The translations under genes were made by a program, and so were the position numbers. Shown here piece by piece: positions 43,059 to 50,999 of a stretch of DNA of 64,000 nt (the stretch's first letter is position 1; each line of letters begins with the position of its first letter). Source of the DNA: Halosimplex aquaticum (lineage in GTDB: Archaea; Halobacteriota; Halobacteria; Halobacteriales; Haloarculaceae); the NCBI RefSeq assembly GCF_028747785.1, contig NZ_CP118158.1, positions 3,286,001 through 3,350,000 of the forward strand. The letters are read 5' to 3'. The notes beneath the pieces were generated by a model. The model ran no database searches, had not been told where the DNA came from, and saw only the letters and a list, made by a program, of their open reading frames with translations.

Positions 43059-44165
43059 TCACTCGGTCTCCGAGACCGCGTTTCGGTCAACTGTCCGGCC
43101 GGTCCCGACGAGCACGACGCCGGCGGCCGTGAGCGTCGTCGCGACTGTTCCGAACAGGAGGCACCCGACGAACAGGGCGGGATCGTTCGCGAGCGGGACG
43201 ACGAGGAGCCCCCCGTGGGGGGCCGGCATCGTGATTCCGAGGCCCATGGCCGCACCGCCGGCGATGGCGCTCCCGAGGACGCACGGCGGACGGAGCCGAC
43301 TGTTCCGGGCGGTGAACGGGACGGCGCCTTCGGTGACGAACGCCATCGAGGAGAGGACCGCCGCCCGCGCGTCGCTGCGGTCGACGGCGAAGCGGTGCGG
43401 GACGAGCGCGTACGCGGCCGCGAGTCCGAGCGGCGGCACCATCCCGCCGAGCATCACGGCCGCCATCGGCTCGAAGACGAGTTCGGGGAGCCGTCCGATA
43501 GCGAAGACGTACGCCACCTTGTTGACGGGCCCGCCCATGTCGACGGCCATCATCCCGCCGAGCACCGTGCCGACGGCGACGAGCGCCGCGGGGTCCGCGT
43601 TGCGCAGGAACGCCTCGAAGATCGAACTCGCCAGCGCTATCGGGACGCTCAGCGCGAGTACGACGGGCGCGAGCGCCGCCGTGACGCTCACCGGGAGGAT
43701 CAGGACCGGGACGAGCGGTTCGAGCAGGGCAGGCGGCTCCCGATCTTTGGCCCACTCCGTCGCGACGCCCGCCAGGAGGCCGACGATGAGCGCCCCGATG
43801 TACCCGGCGTGGGCGTCACCGGTGTCCACACCCAGGACCGCTCCGAGCGCCTGGACGAGCCTGGGGTCCTGGATCAATGCCGTCAGCATGAACCCCGGGG
43901 CCAAGCCGGGCCGGTCGGCGATGCCGTAGGCGACGAACCCACCGAGTATCGGGACCATCGCGCTCAGCGCTATCGAACCGACCGTGACCAGATACCAGGG
44001 GATCGTCCCCACGTCCCCCCCGACGGAGGTGGAGTCGCCCAGCGTGTAGCCGACGGCTAAGAAGACGCCGCCGATCGTGACGAACGGGATCATGTACGTC
44101 ACCCCCGTCATCAGGTCGGCTCTGACCCGGTGGATCGAGTCCGCCTCTACGGCATTCTTCCTCAT
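43059..44165 (-). CDS. ptfC: Fructose-specific PTS enzyme IIC
   Basis: Predicted 368 aa membrane permease with about nine TM segments, carrying IIC-Fru motifs LMTGVTYMIPFVTIGG at the N-terminus and DMGGPVNKVAYVF near the middle. It transports and, with IIB, phosphorylates fructose to fructose-1-phosphate. The ATG at 44165 is preferred over one at 44180: a TATA-like TTTTGTAC near 44192-44199 sits about 30 nt upstream, consistent with a leaderless start. It follows pfkB after 69 nt and has its own promoter. Confidence 0.92.
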   Translation of the reverse strand: MRKNAVEADSIHRVRADLMTGVTYMIPFVTIGGVFLAVGYTLGDSTSVGGDVGTIPWYLVTVGSIALSAMVPILGGFVAYGIADRPGLAPGFMLTALIQDPRLVQALGAVLGVDTGDAHAGYIGALIVGLLAGVATEWAKDREPPALLEPLVPVLILPVSVTAALAPVVLALSVPIALASSIFEAFLRNADPAALVAVGTVLGGMMAVDMGGPVNKVAYVFAIGRLPELVFEPMAAVMLGGMVPPLGLAAAYALVPHRFAVDRSDARAAVLSSMAFVTEGAVPFTARNSRLRPPCVLGSAIAGGAAMGLGITMPAPHGGLLVVPLANDPALFVGCLLFGTVATTLTAAGVVLVGTGRTVDRNAVSETE

Positions 44166-44234
44166 GCCACTAGTTAGCATAGTTAGGCGGAGGCGTACAA
44201 AATGCTTTCCGAATCTGTCCGTTTCTGTTCGTTT

Positions 44235-45116
44235 CTAACGCCCGTCGTAGTCGAGCCGGGTCGCGTTCCCCGTTCCCGGGATCCCGATGACCGCTTCGGC
44301 GGTCGAGACGCCGGTTTCGAGCGCCGTCTCGAGGTCGGCCCCGCCGTCGTCGGCGGCGAGCAGTCCCGCCAGGAGCGCGTCGCCCGCGCCCGCCGTGTCG
44401 ACGACCGAGACGTCTGCCGGGTCGATGTGGACGGCGTCGTCGGGGCCGACGAGCATCGCGCCCGTCTCGCCCATCGTGACGACGACGTGGTCGAACCCGT
44501 CGTCGAGCAACCGCCGAGCGGCCGTCCGACACTCCTCGGTCGACTCGGTGGCGCACCCGGTCGCGGCCGCGAGTTCGTGCCGGTTCGGCGTGCAAAACGA
44601 GTACTCCGCCGAGAGGTCGCCGAGCACCGACCCGGTCACGTCGACGACCGTCTGCCAGTCGCCCGCCCGCGCGATGGCGTCGATGGCCGACGCGCCCAGC
44701 CCCGGCGGGAGACTCCCGGCCACGACCACGGTGTCCGGATCGCGGGCGGCGACGACCGAAACGACGGCCTCGATCTCCCGGGAACCGACGTCGGTGCCGG
44801 ACTGGTTGAGCTTGTACTCGCCGTCGTCGGTCAGCAGCGTCGTGTTGAGCCGCGTCGGCTGGTCGGTCTCGACGAAGTCGTGTTCGACGCCCGCCCGCGT
44901 CAGTTCGTCGCAGACGTACTCGCCGGTGAAGCCGCCGACGAGGCCGGTCGCGACCGTCTCGACGTCGAGCGCGGCGAGGAACTTCGAGACGTTGATCCCC
45001 TTCCCGCCGGCGTCGAAGTGCGACCGCTCGGTGCGCGTCACCTCGCAGGTCCGCAGCGAGCCCGCGACCTCGATGGTGTGGTCGACGGCTGGGTTGAGCG
45101 TGACCGTCAGTATCAT
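44235..45116 (-). CDS. pfkB: 1-phosphofructokinase (PfkB family)
   Basis: Predicted 293 aa. The PfkB signatures are DAGGKGINVSKFL at residues about 35-47 and DTAGAGDALLAG (about 245-256, catalytic Asp). It phosphorylates fructose-1-phosphate, the product of the PTS, to fructose-1,6-bisphosphate. The ATG overlaps the stop of glpR as ATGA, so the regulator and kinase are in one operon, as known in Haloferax. Confidence 0.93.
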   Translation of the reverse strand: MILTVTLNPAVDHTIEVAGSLRTCEVTRTERSHFDAGGKGINVSKFLAALDVETVATGLVGGFTGEYVCDELTRAGVEHDFVETDQPTRLNTTLLTDDGEYKLNQSGTDVGSREIEAVVSVVAARDPDTVVVAGSLPPGLGASAIDAIARAGDWQTVVDVTGSVLGDLSAEYSFCTPNRHELAAATGCATESTEECRTAARRLLDDGFDHVVVTMGETGAMLVGPDDAVHIDPADVSVVDTAGAGDALLAGLLAADDGGADLETALETGVSTAEAVIGIPGTGNATRLDYDGR

Positions 45117-45886
45117 TCCGCGACCCCGACCTCCTCGACGACGTCCACGCCGAGGGACTCGAAGGTCTCGCGGAACCGGTCGTCGAGCGCAGCGTCGGTG
45201 ATCACGAGATCGACGTCCTCGAGCGGGGCGAACTGGACGAAGCTCCGCCGCCCGAACTTCGCCGCGTCGGCCACGAGGACCACTCGCTGGGCGCGCTCGC
45301 ACATGAGCTGTTTCATGCGCGCCTCGTCCTCGTTGGGCGTCGTGAGGCCCGCGTCGACGTCGACGGCGTTCGTCCCGATGAACACCTGGTCGAAGTTCGT
45401 CCGCTGCATGAACGTCTCACCCGTCGGCCCGACGAGCGCCCGCGTCTGCGGTCTAAGGGTCCCGCCCGTGAGCTTCACCTCTCGGTCGTCTTCGGCCAGT
45501 TCGAGCGCCAGCCCCGGGGAGTTGGTCGCCGTGATGAACCGCACGTCGTCCGGTGCGCTCCGGGCGACCTCGATCGTCGTCGTCCCGGAGTCGAAGAACA
45601 CGACCTCCCCGTCGTGGATCTCCTTGGCCGCTCTGGCGCCGATCGCCCGCTTGGCTTCGAGGTTCTGGACGTTCCGCTGGCTGTAGGACGGTTCGCTCGC
45701 GACCGTCCGAACCGGAAGTGCCCCGCCGTGGGAGCGTTCGATGAGCCCTTCTTCCTCGAGTTCGTTCAGATCGCGCCGGATCGTCGCTTTCGACACGTCG
45801 AGCAGGTCGGCGAGTTCGCTGACGGAGCGGCCGTCCTCCTCGGTGACTGTATCGACGATCTTGCGCTTGCGTTCGGCGGGGAGCAT
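45113..45886 (-). CDS. glpR: DeoR-family repressor GlpR
   Basis: Predicted 257 aa. The N-terminal HTH is RSVSELADLLDVSKATIRRDL, and the C-terminal DeoRC domain has SGTTTIEVAR and the following KLTGGTLRP and FIGTNAVD. In Haloferax GlpR represses fructose and glucose catabolism genes and responds to their phosphorylated intermediates. Here it begins at ATG 45886; a longer frame (13 codons upstream) is less likely. A symmetric CGTACGTGCGTACG lies just upstream and may be an autoregulatory operator. Coupled to pfkB. Confidence 0.92.
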   Translation of the reverse strand: MLPAERKRKIVDTVTEEDGRSVSELADLLDVSKATIRRDLNELEEEGLIERSHGGALPVRTVASEPSYSQRNVQNLEAKRAIGARAAKEIHDGEVVFFDSGTTTIEVARSAPDDVRFITATNSPGLALELAEDDREVKLTGGTLRPQTRALVGPTGETFMQRTNFDQVFIGTNAVDVDAGLTTPNEDEARMKQLMCERAQRVVLVADAAKFGRRSFVQFAPLEDVDLVITDAALDDRFRETFESLGVDVVEEVGVAE

Positions 45887-45910
45887 GCTTGGGGTGCTGC
45901 CGTACGTGCG

Positions 45911-45924
45911 TACGAAAACGGGCA
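45911..45924. promoter_or_regulatory. Candidate operator upstream of glpR
   Basis: The 14-nt run CGTACGTGCGTACG (about 15-30 nt before the glpR start; exact position 45901-45914 by counting from the line start) is nearly palindromic, two CGTACG half sites around TG. Position close to the promoter suggests repressor binding. Coordinates approximate within 10 nt. Confidence 0.35.
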
Positions 45925-45995
45925 ATCTCCTTTTCCTTTTCGTTCTGCTGTACTTGGCGTCGAATTCCGTGCACGTTCGCTCACCGGCGTGCCCG

Positions 45996-47282
45996 TCACA
46001 GCAGCCCCATGCTACTGTAGAGCTGTCTGATGTTCGCAGCGGCGTCTTCCAGCGCGGTCTCCGGGCCCTTCCGGCCGCGCATCGCGGGCGTGATCTGTTC
46101 TGAGAGGTAGGCGTCGACGCGGGACTGGGCGAGATAGGTCTCGCTTTTCGCGTGTTCGAGGTTGTACCGCATGTCTTCGAGGAGCCCGTTCGGATACTGG
46201 TCGCGTACCTCCGGGTCGTCGTAGACGGCGGGGACGACCGACGGGTTCCCTTCGACCAGCATGTCTCGCTTTGCCGACTCGGTCGTCGTCATGAACTCGG
46301 CGAACAGCTTGGCCGCGCGCTTGCGCTGGGAGAACGCCGACACGCCGATCCCGTTGGTGTCCTGGAACGTGGCCCGCGACGCCGGCCCCGCCGGTGGTTT
46401 CGCGGTGCCGAGGCGGTCGGCGTCCCACCCGTCGGCGTCGAGCGTACGGGCCCCCAGCGGCGTCCACGACTCGACGGTCGCGAGCCGCCCGTCGATGAAC
46501 GCGCGCCGGACGCCCGGCTGGCCCAGCTCCATCGCGTCGGCCGGCAGGACGCCGCGGTCGCCGAGTCGCCGGAGGAACTCCAGCGCGACCGACCCCTCCT
46601 CGACGAAGACGGGCTCGTTCCCGTCGAACAGCTGGCCGCCCGCCTGGTAGAGGAACTGCTTGAACGTGAACACGTCCTTGTTGGCCCACGGAACGGCGAA
46701 TCCGGCGCGCTCGTCGCCGGTGAGCATCTCGCCCGTCTCGAGGAGTTCGGTCCACGTCCGCGGCGGGTGGTCGTAGCCGAGGCGGTCGAGGTAGTCGCTG
46801 TCGTAGAGGAAGGTCCCCCACTTGCCGAGCTGGGGCGCCATGTACACCCGCCCGTCGAACGTGACGAGGTCCCGGAGGTTCTGCGGGAACTTCTCCATGT
46901 GCGACGCCGGGAGGTCGAGCGGTTCGAGCCACCCCGACTGGACGAAGTCGGCCAGCCACCACGTCGGGCCGTTCCAGACGTCGATCCGGGACGACCGGTT
47001 GTTCCAGACCGTCGTCAGCGTGGTCTTGAGGTCCGGCCACGGCACCTCGGGCACCTCGACGGTGATCCCCGTCTCGGCCTCGAACCGCTCGATGTTTCGC
47101 CGCGTGCCGGGGTCGAACTGCAGGTCGCCCGCGTTGTAGAAGACGATCCGGTCGGCGAGGTCCCGCGAACTCGCGGTGGCCGACCGCCGCGCCAGCGCTC
47201 CCCGGGCACACCCCGCCAGACTCGCGCTCGCCCCGGCCGCGGCCGCCAGGAACGCGCGCCGCGATTCGCGCTGGCCTGCCAT
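45996..47282 (-). CDS. Sugar ABC transporter substrate-binding lipoprotein (orphan)
   Basis: Predicted 428 aa, SBP_bac_1 fold. The Tat motif ESRRAFLAAAAGASASLAGC ends in lipobox LAGC. The mature part has RIVFYNAGDLQFDPGTRRNIERF, VEVPEVPWPDLKTTLTTVW and AVPWANKDVFTFKQFLYQAGG, as in maltose/glycerol-3-phosphate-type binding proteins. No permease or ATPase genes adjoin it; the only ABC set of this type is the operon beginning at 51.0 kb. It may feed that transporter. ATG 47282, in the same direction as glpR. Confidence 0.87.
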   Translation of the reverse strand: MAGQRESRRAFLAAAAGASASLAGCARGALARRSATASSRDLADRIVFYNAGDLQFDPGTRRNIERFEAETGITVEVPEVPWPDLKTTLTTVWNNRSSRIDVWNGPTWWLADFVQSGWLEPLDLPASHMEKFPQNLRDLVTFDGRVYMAPQLGKWGTFLYDSDYLDRLGYDHPPRTWTELLETGEMLTGDERAGFAVPWANKDVFTFKQFLYQAGGQLFDGNEPVFVEEGSVALEFLRRLGDRGVLPADAMELGQPGVRRAFIDGRLATVESWTPLGARTLDADGWDADRLGTAKPPAGPASRATFQDTNGIGVSAFSQRKRAAKLFAEFMTTTESAKRDMLVEGNPSVVPAVYDDPEVRDQYPNGLLEDMRYNLEHAKSETYLAQSRVDAYLSEQITPAMRGRKGPETALEDAAANIRQLYSSMGLL

Positions 47283-47411
47283 CACCCGAGCGTTCCGCGC
47301 GCGAACACTTAACGTGACCGCCGGTTGTGGGAGAACAGACAGGACCGTTCACGATCCCGGGTTCGTACCGGTGTATAACGGCGACGAACGCTAGAACCCG
47401 ATCGTTCGTGT

Positions 47412-47452
47412 TTGTAGTTGACTGAATGTGACTGTTCGAGGGTAAACTACAA
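47412..47452. promoter_or_regulatory. Inverted repeat near the promoter of the first divergent chaperonin gene
   Basis: TTGTAGTT (47412-47419) and AACTACAA (47445-47452) are perfectly complementary and 25 nt apart. The right arm overlaps a TATA-like TAAACTAC about 30 nt before the ATG at 47478. This is the geometry of a repressor site, by inference. Confidence 0.45.
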
Positions 47453-47477
47453 GCGGCTGGCCGCGGGACAGTGTGGC

Positions 47478-49028
47478 ATGGACACGACGCGACGCCCCGG
47501 GGACGGGGAGGCGACGCCGACGGTCGGGGACGAGGTGCGTCGGATCTGCGACTCGGTCAGGTCGACGCTCGGTCCGTGCGGGGCAGCCAAGCTCGTCGTG
47601 ACGCCGGACGGGTCCGTTTCGACGACGCCGTCTGGCCGACGGGTGGTCGATCTGCTGGCCTTCGACGGACCCGAGGCGAGCCTGCTCGAAACGGCGGCCG
47701 AGGACGTGGTCCGAGAACACGGGGACGGCGCGACGACGACGCTCTTGCTCACCGGCGAGCTCCTGTGGGCGGCCGACGAACTCCGAGAGCTGGGCCTCGC
47801 CCGCTCGACCGTCGTCGAGGGGTTCCGCGAGGCCGCCGCGGTCGCCGTCGAGGCGGTCGCAGACCTGCGCCGACCGTCCGGGACCGTCGGCTTCGACGCG
47901 GTCGCTCGAACGGCGCTGACGGGGGTCCGGGACCCCACCGCACGGGCGACGGTCGCAGACGGCGTCGCGCGGCTGGCCGAGGCGGCCGACGACGGACTCG
48001 ACGGCGTCGACGTGGTCTCGCGACTCGGCGGGACGCCGGGGTCGACCGACATCGTCGACGGCGTCGTCCTCGACAGGCGGCCCGTCGACCGGTCGATGCC
48101 CCGGCGGCCGGAGCGCGACGGCGTCGTCCTCTGTTCGGAGACGGTCGACGTGCCGTCGGTCGACCGCGACGTCTCCCTCGACGTCGACGGGTTCGACGGC
48201 CGCGCGGCGGTGGGCGAGCGCGAGCGCGAGCAGTTCCGGACGGCGCTCGCGGACCTCGTCGCGGCCGACTGCGGCTTCCTCGCGACCGAGCGCGCCGTCA
48301 ACGACCGGGTCGAATCGATACTGGGGGCACACGGGGTCCTCGCCGTCGACCGGGTCGACGCGGCGGACATGGAGCGACTCGCCAGGGCGACCGGCGCCAC
48401 GGTCGTCCCCGACGTCGACCACGTCACCGCCGAGGCGATGGGTCGGGGGACGGCCAGGGTGGTCCGGAAAGCCGGGCGGGACTACGCGGTGGTCGAGGGC
48501 GACGCCGACGACGCCGTGGCGACGCTGTTCTGCCGCGCTCCAGACCCGCGAGCGGTCGAGACGTTCGAGGCGTCAGTCGAGAGCGCCATCGCGGCGGTCG
48601 ACGCGGCCGCTCGCGGGGGAACGATCGTCCCCGGCGGCGGCGCCACGGCGATGCACGCCGCGCGCGAGATCCGCGGGCACGCCCGGGCCATCGACCACCG
48701 GCGCCGACTGGCGGTCGAGGCGTACGCCGACGCGCTACTCGCGGTCCCGCGGACGCTGGCCGCGAACGCGGGCGCCGACCCCGCGAGCGCGCTCGCCGAA
48801 CTCGCGAGCGCACACGCGACCGGGCAGGCGACGACCGGCGTCGACGCCCGGACCGGCGAGATACGGGACTGCTTCGGCGAGGAAGCTGTCCTCGAGCCGC
48901 CGTCGCAGGTTGCCGGCGTCTGGGGGGCAGCGACCGATCTCGCGACCCAGGCGGTGCGCATCGACGAGCGGCTCCCGGCGTCGGACCTGCCCGAGACCGG
49001 CCCGGTCGAGACGGACGGCGAGGCGTAG
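47478..49028 (+). CDS. Divergent group II chaperonin (thermosome-like) paralogue 1
   Basis: Predicted 516 aa, TCP-1/cpn60 fold. Near the N-terminus TLGPCGAAKLV (residues 30-40) matches the thermosome nucleotide-binding loop TLGPKGMDKML. The NDG motif is replaced by TPSG (Ser52 for Asp). GDGATTT (82-88) is kept. In the intermediate domain the expected catalytic Asp near the ERALxDA helix reads EASVESA (Ser369). The C-terminal equatorial part is well kept (VPGGGATAMHAAREIR, ADALLAVPRTLAANAGADP). The central apical region is shorter and different. Likely impaired ATP hydrolysis; may assist specific partners. Confidence 0.88.
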   Translation: MDTTRRPGDGEATPTVGDEVRRICDSVRSTLGPCGAAKLVVTPDGSVSTTPSGRRVVDLLAFDGPEASLLETAAEDVVREHGDGATTTLLLTGELLWAADELRELGLARSTVVEGFREAAAVAVEAVADLRRPSGTVGFDAVARTALTGVRDPTARATVADGVARLAEAADDGLDGVDVVSRLGGTPGSTDIVDGVVLDRRPVDRSMPRRPERDGVVLCSETVDVPSVDRDVSLDVDGFDGRAAVGEREREQFRTALADLVAADCGFLATERAVNDRVESILGAHGVLAVDRVDAADMERLARATGATVVPDVDHVTAEAMGRGTARVVRKAGRDYAVVEGDADDAVATLFCRAPDPRAVETFEASVESAIAAVDAAARGGTIVPGGGATAMHAAREIRGHARAIDHRRRLAVEAYADALLAVPRTLAANAGADPASALAELASAHATGQATTGVDARTGEIRDCFGEEAVLEPPSQVAGVWGAATDLATQAVRIDERLPASDLPETGPVETDGEA

Positions 49029-49090
49029 CTGCGGCTGGCGGGCGATCTGTTCTGTGGCCCCGGGGATCGAAAGCCGACCCGCGAGCGGAC

Positions 49091-50752
49091 TCAGGATTCC
49101 GTCTCCGGGCGGACGGCGGCGAGGTCGACGCCCGGGTGGAGCACTTCGTCGACGGTGAGCAGTTGCGTCGCGAGCGAGCGGGCGGTCTCGACCGCCTCGG
49201 ACGGGACGCGGCGCGGATCGAGGATGCCCGCCGCGACGGCGTCGCGCGTTCCGTTCCCGTCCGCGGCGACGCCGACTGCGGCCGGTTCGCCGGTGTCGTG
49301 GGCCGCGCGGAGCGCCGGGAGCACCGCGTTCGGGTCGCCCCCGGCGTTGCGGACGAGTTGCTCGGGCACGCGTTCGAGCGCGTCGGCGAACGCCTCGACG
49401 GCCAGCTGTTCGCGGTCGGCGATCCCCGGCGCGTACTCCCGGAGCGAGGCCGCAGCGGCCATCTCGGCCGCGCCGGCGCCGGGCAGCACCTGATCGTCAC
49501 GGACGGCGGTCGCCGCCGCTTCGACGGCGGTCTCGAGCGCGGCCTCGGCGCGGTCGCACCCGGCTTCCGTATCGGCGGTCGCGACCAGCGAGACGCAGGG
49601 GCCGTCGCAGTCGTCGAAGACCGCCCAGCACTCGTCGCCGACGCGCCGCTCGACCACGCTCCCCGCGGTGCCGAGCGCGCCGGCCGTCACGTCGTCGGGA
49701 TGGGAGACCACGTCGGCGCCGGTCGCCCTCGCGATACGGTAGACGTCCTCGACCGGCGTCTCGACTTCGTCGACGACAGCGACGCCGCGGCTCTCGAGGG
49801 TCGCCGCGAGGTCGGCCTCGACCTCGGGACGGGAGACCAGCACGTCGACGCCGAGTTCGAACAGTCTGTCCGCGAAGTCCGCTCGCGCGGCCGCGCGCTC
49901 CTCCGCGTATCGCCGCGCGCCCGCCGCCCCGTCGACCGAAACAGCGTCACCGCCCCCGGCCACGGACTCCCCGAACTCCAGTTCGTCGTCGACGATCGCG
50001 ACGGTCGCGTCCTCGATCGGGTCGGTGATCCCCGGTCGGGGGTCGAACTCGGTGGGGACGTGCTCGGCGGCCTGCGTCCCCGTGGCGAACCGGCGGGCGA
50101 CGACGCCCCGGTAGATGCCGGCGGGCGCGTCCCGGGCGGCGATCACCGTGGCGTACTCGGTGTCGAGGGCGTCGTCCGCCGCCAGCCGCGAGACCGCCCC
50201 GGCGACGGCGGACACGTCGTCGTCGGGCAGCGAGTCCAGGCGCGTCGCCGCCGTCCGCGCGACCGCCGCGAGTCGCGCGTCGTCGTCCGGGTCACACGGC
50301 TCGGCGAGCGCGTCGTACGTCTCGCCGATTCGGCTCGTCGCGAACGCGTAGCCCCTCGCGACGGTCGTCGGGGCGAGCCCTCGCTCGACGAGGCCGAGCC
50401 CGCGCTCGACGAGCGCCGCGGTCAGGAGCGTCGCCCTGGTCGTCCCGTCACCGTGCGCGCGCTCCATCGCGTCCACGGCGTCGACGAACAGCGCCGCGAC
50501 GGGGTGTGAGAGGCCGCCACCCCGCTCGATGGCATCGAGCATCGTCCCGGCGTCTGCGGTCCTGACGACCTCGCGCTCGTCCTGCGCGTCCGCCGTCTCG
50601 ATCTGGGTCTCCAGTCCGTGCGGCCCCAGCGAACTGGCGACGAGGTCCGCGAGCCGCGACGTCGGGCGTCCGACGAACGCGCGCGCTTCCGCTCCGCCGA
50701 GCGCCCACGCCGCCCGGTCCCGCTCGCTCGCCGTTCGTGTCGATCCGTCCAT
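49091..50752 (-). CDS. Divergent group II chaperonin (thermosome-like) paralogue 2
   Basis: Predicted 553 aa, TCP-1/cpn60 fold. SLGPHGLETQI (residues 41-51) matches the first nucleotide loop, TADAGTML (65-72) keeps the Asp of NDG, and GDGTT (101-105) is intact. The equivalent of the catalytic Asp in the intermediate domain is Thr408 (ALETAVEA). The C-terminus has VLPGAGAAEMAAAASLRE and ADALERVPEQLVRNAGGDPN. It diverges from paralogue 1 and from ordinary thermosomes in the apical domain. Leaderless ATG at 50752 with TATA at 50777-50783. It is convergent with paralogue 1 and divergent from the ABC operon. Confidence 0.88.
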   Translation of the reverse strand: MDGSTRTASERDRAAWALGGAEARAFVGRPTSRLADLVASSLGPHGLETQIETADAQDEREVVRTADAGTMLDAIERGGGLSHPVAALFVDAVDAMERAHGDGTTRATLLTAALVERGLGLVERGLAPTTVARGYAFATSRIGETYDALAEPCDPDDDARLAAVARTAATRLDSLPDDDVSAVAGAVSRLAADDALDTEYATVIAARDAPAGIYRGVVARRFATGTQAAEHVPTEFDPRPGITDPIEDATVAIVDDELEFGESVAGGGDAVSVDGAAGARRYAEERAAARADFADRLFELGVDVLVSRPEVEADLAATLESRGVAVVDEVETPVEDVYRIARATGADVVSHPDDVTAGALGTAGSVVERRVGDECWAVFDDCDGPCVSLVATADTEAGCDRAEAALETAVEAAATAVRDDQVLPGAGAAEMAAAASLREYAPGIADREQLAVEAFADALERVPEQLVRNAGGDPNAVLPALRAAHDTGEPAAVGVAADGNGTRDAVAAGILDPRRVPSEAVETARSLATQLLTVDEVLHPGVDLAAVRPETES

Positions 50753-50776
50753 GCAGACCCGATCCGCTCCCCGCGA

Positions 50777-50783
50777 CATAAAT
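50777..50783 (-). promoter_or_regulatory. TATA box of chaperonin paralogue 2
   Basis: On the minus strand the box reads ATTTATG and lies about 27 nt before the ATG at 50752, typical of leaderless haloarchaeal genes. Confidence 0.6.
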
Positions 50784-50880
50784 CTGGCCCCGGAACGAAC
50801 AAGAACAATCATTCTCTGGAACTCGATCAGTGACTCCCATTTCGTGAGTGGTCCACGATATCTGGATTAGGGGCTGTTTA

Positions 50881-50892
50881 CTACGATCGTAG
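50881..50892. promoter_or_regulatory. Perfect palindrome in the divergent promoter region
   Basis: CTACGATCGTAG is a perfect 12-nt palindrome between chaperonin paralogue 2 and the ABC operon. It lies about 75 nt before the operon's TATA-like ATTTATT (50964-50970). A site for a shared regulator is possible. Confidence 0.45.
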
Positions 50893-50999
50893 CTAGATAC
50901 CGTTCACTTACGGGCCCGGAGATGGCCCCAATCGAAACCATACAATCAAAAACGCACAGAAACATTTATTGTGGGTGGTTGTGCATGTGACGGAGAGGC

